A stretch of DNA of 8,941 nt from Betaproteobacteria bacterium (GCA_018969885.1 JAGWXN010000134.1:1-8941); one strand, 5' to 3'; shown: positions 1 to 7,512, counted from the first letter of the stretch. Program-made: numbers and translations. Notes: generated from the letters alone by a model not told the origin.

Positions 1-2
1 GA

Positions 3-167
3 TTCCCCTTCCGCGAGTGCCGCGTCAACATGAACCGCCTGGTGCGCGCGATGAAAATTGCCCAAGCCGAGATGCACGATGCCAATCGACTGCTGGGTTG
101 GCGGATAGCGCAGCGCAAGGCCGCCGCTGCGTTCTGCTGGTGCGACGCGCAGCGACAGCCGCGGTAG
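3..167 (+). CDS. C-terminal end of an unrecognised protein, cut by the window edge
   Basis: An open frame enters from the left edge and ends at TAG (165-167), giving about 54 residues that contain the stretch NMNRLVRAMKIAQAEMHDAN. Third codon positions are overwhelmingly G or C, as in the clear genes here, and the peptide looks like a helical, basic C-terminus, so I judge it to be real coding sequence. No start lies inside the window, so the gene begins upstream. I do not recognise the family. It converges on the enolase-superfamily gene with about 29 bases between the two stops, and I see no clear terminator in that gap. The tail is rich in Arg, Ala, Cys and Trp and has no recognisable motif. 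A role in the sugar-acid locus cannot be claimed. Confidence 0.5.
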   Translation, partial: FPFRECRVNMNRLVRAMKIAQAEMHDANRLLGWRIAQRKAAAAFCWCDAQRQPR

Positions 168-196
168 CGGCGACGTGGACCCCTTCATGCGGCGGC

Positions 197-1444
197 TCAG
201 CGCAATGCCGGCTGAACCGGGTCTGCCGGGTCGGCCCAATCGGAATTTGGGATGAGCGGATACCAGCCGGGTCGGCCCGGGTCGCGGTCGTAGGGATAGG
301 GCCCCAGTTCAAGAAACAGCTCGTGATAGCGCTCGACCTTGTCGTGATCGAGCCTGATACCGAGCCCGGGTCCATCCGGCACGGCGATGGTGCCGTCCAC
401 GTAGCGCATGGGCCCGCCTTCGATCACATCATCGGTCAGATGGTGGTAATGCGCATCGGCGCTATAGCCCAGGTTGGGAAGGACTGCGCCCAGATGCAGC
501 ATGGTGGCGAGCTGCACCCCGAGCTCACCCGATGAATGCACCGCCACGCCCAGGCCAAACGTGTCGCAGAGCCCGGCCGCCTTGATACAGGGCCGGATAC
601 CGCCCCAGAAGGTGGTGTCGAGCAGCACAACATCCACCGCGCGCTGGGCGATGTTTGCAGCCAGCTGTTCGAAGTTGACCACCACGGTGTTGGTCGCCAT
701 GGGAATCCGGACAAACTCACGCAGTCGCGCAAGCTGCGGCATGCCGAAAACCGGATCTTCGAAATAGTCGTTGTTGAAGGGCTCGATCGCGCGACCGAAT
801 TCAATCGCATCAGCGAGCGACCAGGCGCAGTTGGGATCATGGCGCAAGCGCTCCCCCGGAAACGCGCTGGCAAGGGCGCGATAACACTCGAGCTCGTAGC
901 GCGGCGCAAACACACCGCCCTTCAGCTTATGGCTCCTGAAACCGTGGCGCGCTTTAAGCGCCCGCGCGTGATCGATCAGCTGCTCGATGCTTCGCACCTC
1001 GCCGTGGCCGTCGGCGTCGGCATACCGAAAGAACAGATAGGAGGCGAATTCGACGCGGTCGCGGACCCGCCCGCCCAGAAACTCGGAGACCGGGATACCC
1101 AGTTTCTGCCCGATGATGTCGAGGCAGGCGAATTCGAGCGCAGCGTGAATCTGGGTGCGGTTGTTGTAAAGGCTCGCCGTGGGATTACAAATGGCGAAGC
1201 GCATGGATTCGAGCCGGAACACATCATGACCCTTCAGGTAGGGAAGGAGCCCGGTGACCGCGGCGCTTGCCGCTTCGCCGCCCCCGCCAAACTCACCGAG
1301 CCCCACATAACCGTCGTCGGTTTCGACTTCGACCAGGGTGCGAACGAAGCGCCCCCAATGCGCGCCGTTGCTGTGACGAAGCGGAGCCTCGAGGGGCACC
1401 GTCACGGGGGTGGCGCGGAGCGCGGCGATTCGGGTTCGGCTCAT
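197..1444 (-). CDS. Enolase-superfamily sugar-acid dehydratase, glucarate dehydratase (GlucD) subgroup
   Basis: Predicted cytosolic Mg-dependent acid-sugar dehydratase of 415 residues. It has an N-terminal capping domain (about 1-130) and a beta/alpha barrel carrying the catalytic groups. Visible residues are the K-x-K motif (Lys173/Lys175 in SHKLKGG), metal ligands Asp203 (DPNCAWS), Glu229 (FEDP) and Asn252 (MATN), and a likely His-Asp dyad from His303 (HSSGELG) and Asp276. An Asn as third metal ligand and an Asn two residues after the first Asp are marks of the GlucD subgroup rather than mandelate racemase. The loop after the catalytic His differs from the HSNNH of E. coli GlucD, and the protein is shorter than the roughly 446-residue E. 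coli enzyme, so the substrate may not be D-glucarate. The ATG start is the only reasonable one; its Shine-Dalgarno sequence is weak. The gene is transcribed divergently from the dehydrogenase/TRAP operon. Subgroup sure; substrate unsure. Confidence 0.93.
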   Translation of the reverse strand: MSRTRIAALRATPVTVPLEAPLRHSNGAHWGRFVRTLVEVETDDGYVGLGEFGGGGEAASAAVTGLLPYLKGHDVFRLESMRFAICNPTASLYNNRTQIHAALEFACLDIIGQKLGIPVSEFLGGRVRDRVEFASYLFFRYADADGHGEVRSIEQLIDHARALKARHGFRSHKLKGGVFAPRYELECYRALASAFPGERLRHDPNCAWSLADAIEFGRAIEPFNNDYFEDPVFGMPQLARLREFVRIPMATNTVVVNFEQLAANIAQRAVDVVLLDTTFWGGIRPCIKAAGLCDTFGLGVAVHSSGELGVQLATMLHLGAVLPNLGYSADAHYHHLTDDVIEGGPMRYVDGTIAVPDGPGLGIRLDHDKVERYHELFLELGPYPYDRDPGRPGWYPLIPNSDWADPADPVQPALR

Positions 1445-1528
1445 CGGACGATCGAAGCGGGTTGGAGGAAAGAGTGGGCGTCGCGCACGGGGGGCTGGCG
1501 GCGCACGTACCGGCGTTAGAACGCTCGT

Positions 1529-1540
1529 CGAGTATACAAG
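1529..1540. promoter_or_regulatory. Candidate GntR/FadR-type operator in the divergent intergenic region (1445-1638)
   Basis: The 194-base spacer between the divergent dehydratase and dehydrogenase genes contains the six-base palindrome GTATAC at 1532-1537. On the minus strand it reads CTTGTATACTCG, close to the TTGGTATACCAA-like sites known for ExuR/UxuR hexuronate regulators and to the general t-GTa-tAC-a FadR-subfamily pattern. It is imperfect: the right arm loses symmetry after TAC. TATACT (minus strand, 1536 to 1531) overlaps it and could be the -10 box of the dehydratase gene, although no good -35 box is seen at proper spacing. On the plus strand TGCTAACAT (1564-1572) is a weak extended -10 candidate for the dehydrogenase operon. 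No regulator gene lies in the window. Confidence 0.3.
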
Positions 1541-1638
1541 TGCTTCGCGCCTCCAAATCCGGGTGCTAACATCGAGCCGCCCCGATCAATGGTTTGTTGC
1601 GAATAGTGCGATGAGCCCTGCGCCGCACGGAGATCCCC

Positions 1639-2679
1639 ATGCTCGAATGCAAAGTTCATGGCGCGCTCGATCTGCGCGTCGGCTCAGTACCGGTTCCTGA
1701 ACCCGGTCCAGGAGAGGTGCTGCTCCGCCTGGGCGCAGCCGGCATCTGCGGCTCCGACATGCACTACTACTTTCATGGTTGCGTGGGTGCGTTTCGGATC
1801 CGCGAGCCGCTCACGCCGGGCCATGAGGCCTCTGCCGTGGTTGCCGGCGTGGGCGCAGGCGTCACTCGGGTCCGCGCGGGCCAGCGCGTAGCGGTCAATC
1901 CGTCGCGTCCGTGCGGCGCCTGCCCGGGCTGTCGGGAGGGTCGCGAGAATCTGTGCGCAAACATGCGGTTTCTGGGCAGTGCGAGCGTGTTCCCTCATGT
2001 ACAGGGAATGTTTCGCGAATACTTCCTTATGCCCCAGTCGCAGTGCGTCCCGGTCGCCGACTCCGTGCCGCTCGATGAGCTCGCCATGTCCGAGCCGCTG
2101 GCGGTGGCGCTTCACTCTGCGACGCGGGCCGGCAACCTGCTCGGGCGGCGGGTACTGATCACCGGCTCGGGCACCATCGGCTGCATGATGGTGCTCGCGG
2201 TGCGGCTTGCGGGCGCGGCCCATGTCTCGATCACCGATGTGGTCGACCACCCGCTCTCGGTGGCGCGTCAGGTGGGCGCCGACCAGGTAATTCGCATCGA
2301 TCAGCTGCCTCCGGGCACACGACTCGCTGAGGTCTGCGGCGGCGAGCCCGATGTGGCCTTCGAGGTCTCGGGGGCGCCGTCCGCGCTGGTCGCCTGCATG
2401 GAAACCGTGCGTCGGGGGGGCGTGATCGTTCAGGTGGGCACCCTGCCGGTCGAGGGAATGCATCTGCTTGCCAACCAGATCATGGCGCGTGAGCTCGACC
2501 TCCGCGGCTCGTTCCGGTTCGGTCATGTCTTTGAGCAGGCGGTGCACGCGATTGCGGGCCGGCGGGTTGACGTGAGGCCCGTACTCAGTGGATCGTATCG
2601 TCTGACCGAGGCGGCTGCGGCGATCGAGCGGGCGCGCGACAAGACCGTCAGCATGAAGGTTCAGTTGGTACCGGGTTGA
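1639..2679 (+). CDS. idnD: Zinc-dependent medium-chain dehydrogenase, L-idonate 5-dehydrogenase (IdnD)-like
   Basis: NAD(P)-dependent polyol/sugar-acid dehydrogenase of 346 residues, near the 343 of E. coli IdnD. IdnD oxidises L-idonate at C5 to 5-ketogluconate; close relatives act on L-gulonate or similar hexonates. The catalytic zinc site is Cys37 (ICGSDMHYY), His62-Glu63 (GHE) and probably Glu152 (SEP). Structural zinc cysteines are 92, 95, 98 and 106. The Rossmann motif is GSGTIG (176-181), and Asp200 at the end of the second strand favours NAD over NADP. IdnD-like signatures include NPSRPCG, MRFLGSASVFPHV and RGSFRF. The start has a good Shine-Dalgarno (GGAGA, 1629-1633) five bases upstream. 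A small hairpin (2671-2684) spans the stop codon but has no T-run. The gene is 43 bases upstream of dctP and is probably the first gene of the TRAP operon. The exact hexonate substrate is not determined. Confidence 0.85.
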   Translation: MLECKVHGALDLRVGSVPVPEPGPGEVLLRLGAAGICGSDMHYYFHGCVGAFRIREPLTPGHEASAVVAGVGAGVTRVRAGQRVAVNPSRPCGACPGCREGRENLCANMRFLGSASVFPHVQGMFREYFLMPQSQCVPVADSVPLDELAMSEPLAVALHSATRAGNLLGRRVLITGSGTIGCMMVLAVRLAGAAHVSITDVVDHPLSVARQVGADQVIRIDQLPPGTRLAEVCGGEPDVAFEVSGAPSALVACMETVRRGGVIVQVGTLPVEGMHLLANQIMARELDLRGSFRFGHVFEQAVHAIAGRRVDVRPVLSGSYRLTEAAAAIERARDKTVSMKVQLVPG

Positions 2680-2722
2680 CCCGGCTGCTGCCAGTTCAAA
2701 AACAATTCAACAGGAGACACAC

Positions 2723-3691
2723 ATGAAACATCTCGCAGGGTTAATGATTGCCGCGGCTGCGCTGGCGGCAGTAGCGCCGGTCGGCGCGCAAACCAAGCTC
2801 AAGTGGGCGCATGTCTATGAAACCTCCGAGCCTTATCACCGCTGGTCGGTCTGGGCGGGCGAGGAGATCAAGAAACGCACCAATGGCAAGTACGAAGTCC
2901 AGGTGTTCCCGGCTTCATCGCTGGGCAAAGAAACCGATATCAACCAGGGCCTTCAGCTCGGCACGGTTGACATGATCATTTCGGGCCTGTCGTTTGCGGC
3001 GCGAAGCTTCCCCCGCATTGGGGTGGGTTACTACCCGTTCACGTTCCGTGACGGTAACCACCTGGTTTCGTGGTCCAAGAGCCCGGCCTTTCGCGAACTC
3101 GCAGATGGCTATGAGGCCAAGACGGGCGTGCACATCACCTCCATGACCTATTACGGCGCGCGTCATACTTCTTCGAATCGGGCCTTCAAAGACTGCGCCG
3201 GCATGAAGAACCTCAAGATCCGCGTACCTGATGTGCCTGCCTACATGGCCACGCCCCGCGCCTGCGGCGCCAACCCCACGCCGATCGCCTTCGCCGAGGT
3301 CTACCTGGCGCTGCAAAACGGCACGGTCGAGGCCCAGGAAAATCCGCTGCCCACCATCGAGGCCAAGAAGTTCTACGAGGTGCAGAAGCACATCATCCTC
3401 ACCGGCCACATTGTTGATGCGGTTGCCACGCAGGTTGCCCCGCATATCTGGAAAAAGCTCACCGCTGACGAGAAAAAAATCTTCTCGGAAGTCACCCTCG
3501 AGGCCGCAGCACGGGGTACCGCCGAAATCCTCAAGCGCGAGGTCGAGCTGGTGGATGAGTTCCGCAAAAAAGGTCTGACCGTGACCGAGGTCGATCGAAG
3601 CGACTTTCAGAAGGCCGTCCTGAAGGCGGTACCGATGGAGTCCATGGGCTACAGCAAGGCCGACTGGGACAAGATCCAGGCGATCAAGTAA
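2723..3691 (+). CDS. dctP: TRAP transporter periplasmic solute-binding protein (DctP family)
   Basis: Periplasmic receptor that binds an organic acid and hands it to the DctQM membrane complex. It has 322 residues, a usual length. The Sec signal peptide is residues 1-22 (Met-Lys-His, an Ala-rich core, and VGA before Gln23). DctP hallmarks follow: KWAHVYETSEPYHRW near the mature N-terminus, FPASSLGKETDINQGLQLG (62-80), GARHTSSNR (145-153), LKIRVPD (164-170) and GTVEAQENPL (200-209). Arg167 is the conserved arginine that forms a salt bridge with the substrate carboxylate in this family; Arg147 may assist. Cys158 and Cys181 flank the Arg167 strand and could form a disulfide. The start is supported by AGGAG (2712-2716) six bases upstream, the strongest ribosome site in the window. 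Ligand is unknown; the enzyme neighbours suggest a sugar acid. Confidence 0.95.
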   Translation: MKHLAGLMIAAAALAAVAPVGAQTKLKWAHVYETSEPYHRWSVWAGEEIKKRTNGKYEVQVFPASSLGKETDINQGLQLGTVDMIISGLSFAARSFPRIGVGYYPFTFRDGNHLVSWSKSPAFRELADGYEAKTGVHITSMTYYGARHTSSNRAFKDCAGMKNLKIRVPDVPAYMATPRACGANPTPIAFAEVYLALQNGTVEAQENPLPTIEAKKFYEVQKHIILTGHIVDAVATQVAPHIWKKLTADEKKIFSEVTLEAAARGTAEILKREVELVDEFRKKGLTVTEVDRSDFQKAVLKAVPMESMGYSKADWDKIQAIK

Positions 3692-3739
3692 GCGCCCGGC
3701 TGCAAACCCCGGGTACGCTCCGCTGGATGCGTGGTTGGG

Positions 3740-3764
3740 CCACTTGCGTAAGCGCTCCAAGTGG
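3740..3764 (+). repeat. Inverted repeat (hairpin) downstream of dctP
   Basis: CCACTTG (3740-3746) and CAAGTGG (3758-3764) form a perfect 7-bp stem around an 11-base loop, 48 bases after the dctP stop. A competing pair, TGGGCGC (3762-3768) with GCGCCCA (3796-3802), overlaps the right arm, so the two cannot form together. There is no T-run, so this is not a standard terminator; it could protect the dctP message end. Confidence 0.4.
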
Positions 3765-3844
3765 GCGCTGCGTCTGGCTCTTGGGTTTGGGCCTCGCGCC
3801 CAGCCTGCGCGTCCGGGTCGCCCAACGGCGCGCCCCGCCCTCGT

Positions 3845-3923
3845 GATCGGTTGCCGGTCGCACGCCGCAAGATCCCGCCACGCCTCGGGCGGGGATCTCG
3901 CGACGGGGTCTGTGCAACCGATC
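3845..3923 (+). promoter_or_regulatory. Nested inverted repeats in the dctP-dctQ spacer, possible attenuator or mRNA-stabilising structure
   Basis: Three stems nest within 79 bases. The outer stem is GATCGGTTGC (3845-3854) with GCAACCGATC (3914-3923), 10 bp and perfect. The middle stem is GTCGC (3857-3861) with GCGAC (3900-3904). The inner stem is AGATCCCGCC (3870-3879) with the strand 3888-3898, 10 bp with one bulged G at 3891. The short TCTTT at 3926-3930 follows the structure. It lies between dctP and dctQ, where binding-protein operons often need more receptor than permease, so partial termination or 3'-end protection of the dctP message is a natural reading. Function is inference; the pairing is seen in the sequence. 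The rest of the 262-base spacer (3692-3953) shows no convincing gene. Confidence 0.5.
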
Positions 3924-3953
3924 CGTCTTTAACCCGTCCACCGGTAAGCCCCT

Positions 3954-4556
3954 ATGACTCCGGATAGCGACTCTCCTGTGCTCGACGAATCGGGGCACTT
4001 CCATGCCAAGGATGCGCCCATCGATCTGTCCGTGTATCGCTGGGAAGACTGGCTCACGCTTGTCATGTTCTGGCTGCTCGCGTTCACGGTCTTCTACCAA
4101 TTTTTCACCCGCTATGTGCTCAACGATTCGGCCAGCTGGACCGAGGAGATCGCACGGTATTTCCTGGTGGTGGTCACCTTTCTCGGGGCATCGATGGGCG
4201 TGCGCCGTAACAGCCACATTCATGTCGAATTTGTCTATCGCTACCTTCCCGCCATAGTGGGGCGCGCGCTTTCAACCTTTGTCGACCTCATTCGCATTGC
4301 CTTTCTCGGCTATGCAAGCTGGCTTTCGATCGAGTTGGTGCCGCGCATGAACAATCTGAGCATGACAGTGGTGGATCTTCCAATGAGCTGGGTCTACGGT
4401 TTTGTTGCGCTCGGTTTTATCCTCATGACTTATCGCGCTATTCAGGTGGCGGTGCTGCACCGGCGACGAGGCTGGAGCGTACTCGAGCGGCCTGGTGAAG
4501 ACCATGACGGCCCCAGCCCCCTGCCGCAGGCGCCCGGTCGAGGAGAGCGGGCATGA
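3954..4556 (+). CDS. dctQ: TRAP transporter small permease subunit (DctQ family)
   Basis: Small inner-membrane subunit (200 residues) that pairs with DctM in the sodium-driven TRAP transporter. Four hydrophobic segments are visible at about 33-52, 67-82, 103-127 and 144-166. The family hallmark runs from QFFTRYVLND through SWTEEIARYF (about 49-70), with the conserved Trp-x-Glu-Glu. The N-terminal 30 residues are polar and acidic, a longer lead than in many DctQ proteins, but no other in-frame ATG lies before the first membrane segment. The start has only a weak upstream match (GGTAAG). The C-terminal tail (about 170-200) is polar and proline-rich. Its stop overlaps the start of dctM by ATGA, so the two permease subunits are translationally coupled. 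It is separated from dctP by a structured 262-base spacer. Confidence 0.93.
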   Translation: MTPDSDSPVLDESGHFHAKDAPIDLSVYRWEDWLTLVMFWLLAFTVFYQFFTRYVLNDSASWTEEIARYFLVVVTFLGASMGVRRNSHIHVEFVYRYLPAIVGRALSTFVDLIRIAFLGYASWLSIELVPRMNNLSMTVVDLPMSWVYGFVALGFILMTYRAIQVAVLHRRRGWSVLERPGEDHDGPSPLPQAPGRGERA

Positions 4557-5959
4557 ACGCGTTCTTCTTCGGCTCGTTTCTCGCCGCGATGTCCACTGGC
4601 ATTCCGATTGCAATCGCGATGGCGATCGGGTCGCTCGCCTACATCTGGCTGTCGGGAACCATTCCGCCGCTCACGGTGGTTCATCGCATGGTGGGCGGCG
4701 TGGATAGCTTTCCCCTCCTTGCCGTGCCGTTCTTCATCTTCGCCGGCAATCTCATGAACTCTGCCGGGATCACCAACCGCATCTACGACTTCGCGCTTGC
4801 GCTGGTGGGCTGGATGAAAGGTGGGCTGGGGCATGTGAATGTTGTGGGGTCGGTGGTGTTTGCCGGCATGTCGGGCACTGCAGTGGCCGATGCTGCTGGC
4901 CTGGGCACCATCGAGATCAAGGCCATGAAAGATCATGGCTATCCGGTGGAATTTGCAGTGGGAATCACGGCCGCTTCATCGACGCTTGGCCCCATTATTC
5001 CGCCCTCCTTACCCATGGTGATTTACGGTGTGCAGGCGAACGCATCGATCGGCAAGCTCTTTGCCGCGGGCTTTGTGCCTGGCATCGTCATGGCGGTCTT
5101 CATGATGTTCATGGTGGCTTGGTACGCACGGGTGCGCAAATACGGCGCAGACATCGCGTTTTCCTGGCCGCGGATGGGGGGCGCGTTCGTCGAACTGCTC
5201 GCTGTGGCGGTTGTCGCTTTCGCGCTTTTCCGCTTGTGGGGCGACAAAGAACTGGGCGGACTCTTCAAGTTCGGTCTGCCGCTTGCCGCGGTGTTGATTG
5301 TTGATCGCTGGATGAAGTTCCGTGCGTTCATGGCGCTGCTTACGCCGGTAATCCTGATTGGCGGCATGGCCTCGGGGCTGTTCACACCGACTGAGGCTGC
5401 AGTGGCTGCGGTTGCCTGGGCGCTGTTCCTCGGCTTCGTCTGGTACCGCACGCTCAACTGGCGGATGCTGGTAAAGATCTCGATGGACACCATCGAAACC
5501 ACCGCAACCGTGTTGTTCATTGTGGCCGCGGCATCTATTTTTGCCTGGGTGCTCACCACCACCCAGGTTACCGAGGCCATTGCGCATTGGGTGCTGTCCA
5601 TCAGCAGCGAGCCCTGGGTGTTTCTGCTGCTGGCCAATCTGTTCCTGTTGTTTGTGGGCTGCTTCATGGAGACGATTGCAGCGATCACGATCCTGGTTCC
5701 GGTGTTCTCACCCATCATCGCAAAGCTCGGTATCGACCCGATTCATTTTGGCCTGGTGATGGTGCTGAACCTCATGATCGGGCTGCTCACGCCACCGGTC
5801 GGCATGGTTCTCTTTGTACTTGCCAAGGTCTCGAAGCTATCGTTCGAGCGCACGGTGGTGGCGATCGCCCCCTGGATGCTTCCCCTGTTCGCAACGCTCA
5901 TCCTCATCACTTTCGTTCCCGAAGTGGTGTTGTGGTTGCCGCGCCTGCTCTATCCCTGA
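4553..5959 (+). CDS. dctM: TRAP transporter large permease subunit (DctM family)
   Basis: Main translocation subunit, a multi-span inner-membrane protein of the ion transporter superfamily that imports the DctP-bound solute using the sodium gradient. It has 468 residues, longer than the roughly 425-430 of many DctM proteins. Conserved blocks are PLLAVPFFIFAGNLMNSAGI (54-73), GMSGTAVADAAGLGTIEI (105-122), GPIIPPSLPMVIYGV (146-160), GLFTPTEAAV (275-284) and GLLTPPVGM (410-418). The extra length seems to sit at about 212-255, before the GLFTPTEA block, and adds two hydrophobic stretches (about 213-228 and 241-251) around a charged loop. The start overlaps the dctQ stop (ATGA). The next gene begins 17 bases after its stop, so these genes are probably on one transcript. 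Confidence 0.95.
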   Translation: MNAFFFGSFLAAMSTGIPIAIAMAIGSLAYIWLSGTIPPLTVVHRMVGGVDSFPLLAVPFFIFAGNLMNSAGITNRIYDFALALVGWMKGGLGHVNVVGSVVFAGMSGTAVADAAGLGTIEIKAMKDHGYPVEFAVGITAASSTLGPIIPPSLPMVIYGVQANASIGKLFAAGFVPGIVMAVFMMFMVAWYARVRKYGADIAFSWPRMGGAFVELLAVAVVAFALFRLWGDKELGGLFKFGLPLAAVLIVDRWMKFRAFMALLTPVILIGGMASGLFTPTEAAVAAVAWALFLGFVWYRTLNWRMLVKISMDTIETTATVLFIVAAASIFAWVLTTTQVTEAIAHWVLSISSEPWVFLLLANLFLLFVGCFMETIAAITILVPVFSPIIAKLGIDPIHFGLVMVLNLMIGLLTPPVGMVLFVLAKVSKLSFERTVVAIAPWMLPLFATLILITFVPEVVLWLPRLLYP

Positions 5960-5976
5960 TGGTTTGAGGTGATCTG

Positions 5977-7512
5977 ATGAACCAGCCTGTCTCGCTGATC
6001 CGCCGGCCTACGCTACGCCTGAATCCTCATGATGATGTCGTGATCGCTGCTCGACCAATTGCAGCCGGTACCCGAATTGATGATGAGAGCATCGCCTGCG
6101 TTGACGCGATTCCCGCAGGCCACAAGCTGGCGGTACGCGCGATCGCGCAAGGTGCGCCGGTGAGGCGCTACAACCAGATCATTGGCTTTGCCACCCAGCC
6201 CATTGCCGCGGGCCAACACGTGCATGTCCATAACCTCGGCTTCGAAATGTTCGAGCGCCAGTACGATGTCGGCGTAGACCGGCGACCGATCGAGGCCCCC
6301 GCCGAACCCGCAACCTTCTCAGGCATCCGGCGACCGGACGGCCGGGTGGCCACCCGCAACTACATCGGCGTGATCGCCACGGTGAACTGCTCAGCCTCGG
6401 TATCACGGTTCGTGGCCCAGCACTTTACCCCCGAGGTGATGACGCAGTATCCGAATGTCGATGGCGTGGTGCCGATCTCTCATGCTTCGGGCTGCGGCAT
6501 GGACACGCAGGGCGCGGGTATCGACGTGCTTCGCCGAACGATTGCGGGCTACAGCCGGCATGTGAATTTCGCGGGCGTGGTCATCATTGGGCTCGGTTGT
6601 GAATCCAATCAGATGGATGCGCTCTTTCATGCGCAGGGCCTGGGCGAGAACGCGCAGTTAAAGCCGCTCATCATCCAGACGAGTGGCGGCACCCGTAAAA
6701 CCGTGGAGGCGGGCATTGCAGCGGTCAAGGCCATGCTGCCGGCTGCCAATGCGGTGCGGCGCGAGCCTGTGCCCGCAAGCTATCTCACGGTGGGGCTGCA
6801 GTGTGGCGGCTCGGATGGTTATTCCGGCATCACCGCCAACCCGGCGCTGGGCGCGGCCTGCGATCTGTTGGTTGCGCATGGCGGCACGGTCATCCTGTCC
6901 GAAACGCCCGAGATCTATGGCGCCGAACACTTGCTCACGCGCCGCGCGGTATCGCAGGAGGTGGCGGACAAGCTGATTCGCCGGATTCGGTGGTGGGAGG
7001 CCTACACCGCCAAGAATGATGGCAGCATGGATAACAACCCCTCGCCCGGCAACAAGGCGGGCGGTCTCACCACGATCCTGGAGAAATCGCTGGGCGCGGT
7101 GGCCAAGGCCGGTACGACCGATCTGGTGGATGTTTTTGAATATGCCGAGCCCGTCACGTCGCATGGTTTCGTGTTCATGGATACCCCGGGTTATGACCCG
7201 GTATCGGCCACAGGCCAGGTGGCGGGTGGAGCCAATCTGATCTGCTTCACCACGGGGCGCGGTTCGGTTTATGGGTGTAAGCCCGCGCCGTCGATCAAGC
7301 TTGCCACCCACAGCGCGCTCTATGAGCGCATGAGCGAGGACATGGATATCAACTGCGGACCGATCATCGACGGGTCGGTGAGCGTAGCGCAGAAAGGGCG
7401 CGAGATTTTCGAGCGCATGCTGAAGGTGGCAAGCGGCGAACCGAGCTGTAGCGAGGCGCTGGGCATTGGTAACGATGAGTTCGTGCCCTGGCAGCTGGGC
7501 GCCGTGATGTAG
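5977..7512 (+). CDS. uxaA: UxaA/GarD-family sugar-acid dehydratase (altronate or galactarate dehydratase), fused SAF and catalytic domains
   Basis: Predicted iron-dependent cytosolic dehydratase of 511 residues, between E. coli UxaA (495) and GarD (523). UxaA makes 2-keto-3-deoxygluconate from D-altronate; GarD dehydrates galactarate. An N-terminal SAF domain (about 14-90) shows GHKLAVRAI and GQHVHVHN. The catalytic part (about 115-511) shows RVATRNYIGV, YPNVDGVV, SGCGMDTQGAG, IGLGCESNQ, LQCGGSDGYSGITANPALG (274-292), NPSPGNKAGGLTT and FTTGRGSVYG. Some blocks lean to GarD (LLTRRAV, MDINCG), others to UxaA (PEIYGAEHLL), so the substrate is undecided and the symbol is a family-level choice. Cys138, Cys173, Cys208 and Cys276 lie in the conserved blocks; I do not assign the metal ligands. 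GAGGTGA (5966-5972) is a good ribosome site. It is the last clear gene of the plus-strand operon. Confidence 0.9.
   Translation: MNQPVSLIRRPTLRLNPHDDVVIAARPIAAGTRIDDESIACVDAIPAGHKLAVRAIAQGAPVRRYNQIIGFATQPIAAGQHVHVHNLGFEMFERQYDVGVDRRPIEAPAEPATFSGIRRPDGRVATRNYIGVIATVNCSASVSRFVAQHFTPEVMTQYPNVDGVVPISHASGCGMDTQGAGIDVLRRTIAGYSRHVNFAGVVIIGLGCESNQMDALFHAQGLGENAQLKPLIIQTSGGTRKTVEAGIAAVKAMLPAANAVRREPVPASYLTVGLQCGGSDGYSGITANPALGAACDLLVAHGGTVILSETPEIYGAEHLLTRRAVSQEVADKLIRRIRWWEAYTAKNDGSMDNNPSPGNKAGGLTTILEKSLGAVAKAGTTDLVDVFEYAEPVTSHGFVFMDTPGYDPVSATGQVAGGANLICFTTGRGSVYGCKPAPSIKLATHSALYERMSEDMDINCGPIIDGSVSVAQKGREIFERMLKVASGEPSCSEALGIGNDEFVPWQLGAVM

Noticed and set aside
536..1519. 327-residue plus-strand open frame across the enolase-superfamily gene
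   Set aside because: It is antisense to a gene with a full set of catalytic motifs, its peptide matches no family I know, and long antisense frames are expected at this GC content.
1684..2547. 287-residue minus-strand open frame opposite the IdnD-like gene
   Set aside because: Shadow of a zinc dehydrogenase with all metal ligands; its His/Arg-rich composition is typical of antisense translation.
2915..3760. 281-residue minus-strand open frame opposite dctP
   Set aside because: Antisense to a clear solute-binding protein gene; no domain signature.
3692..3953. Possible mobile-element remnant or REP-like element in the long spacer
   Set aside because: No transposase fragment, terminal repeats with target duplication, or second copy in the window; a genome-wide repeat search would be needed to revive it.
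3735..3967. Short plus-strand frames (65 and 68 residues) in the dctP-dctQ spacer
   Set aside because: No ribosome site, low-complexity Arg/Pro/Ala peptides, and they run through the nested hairpins into dctQ.
3684..4223. 179-residue minus-strand open frame over the dctP-dctQ spacer
   Set aside because: Overlaps dctQ antisense, no family signature, and the spacer is better explained as structured RNA.
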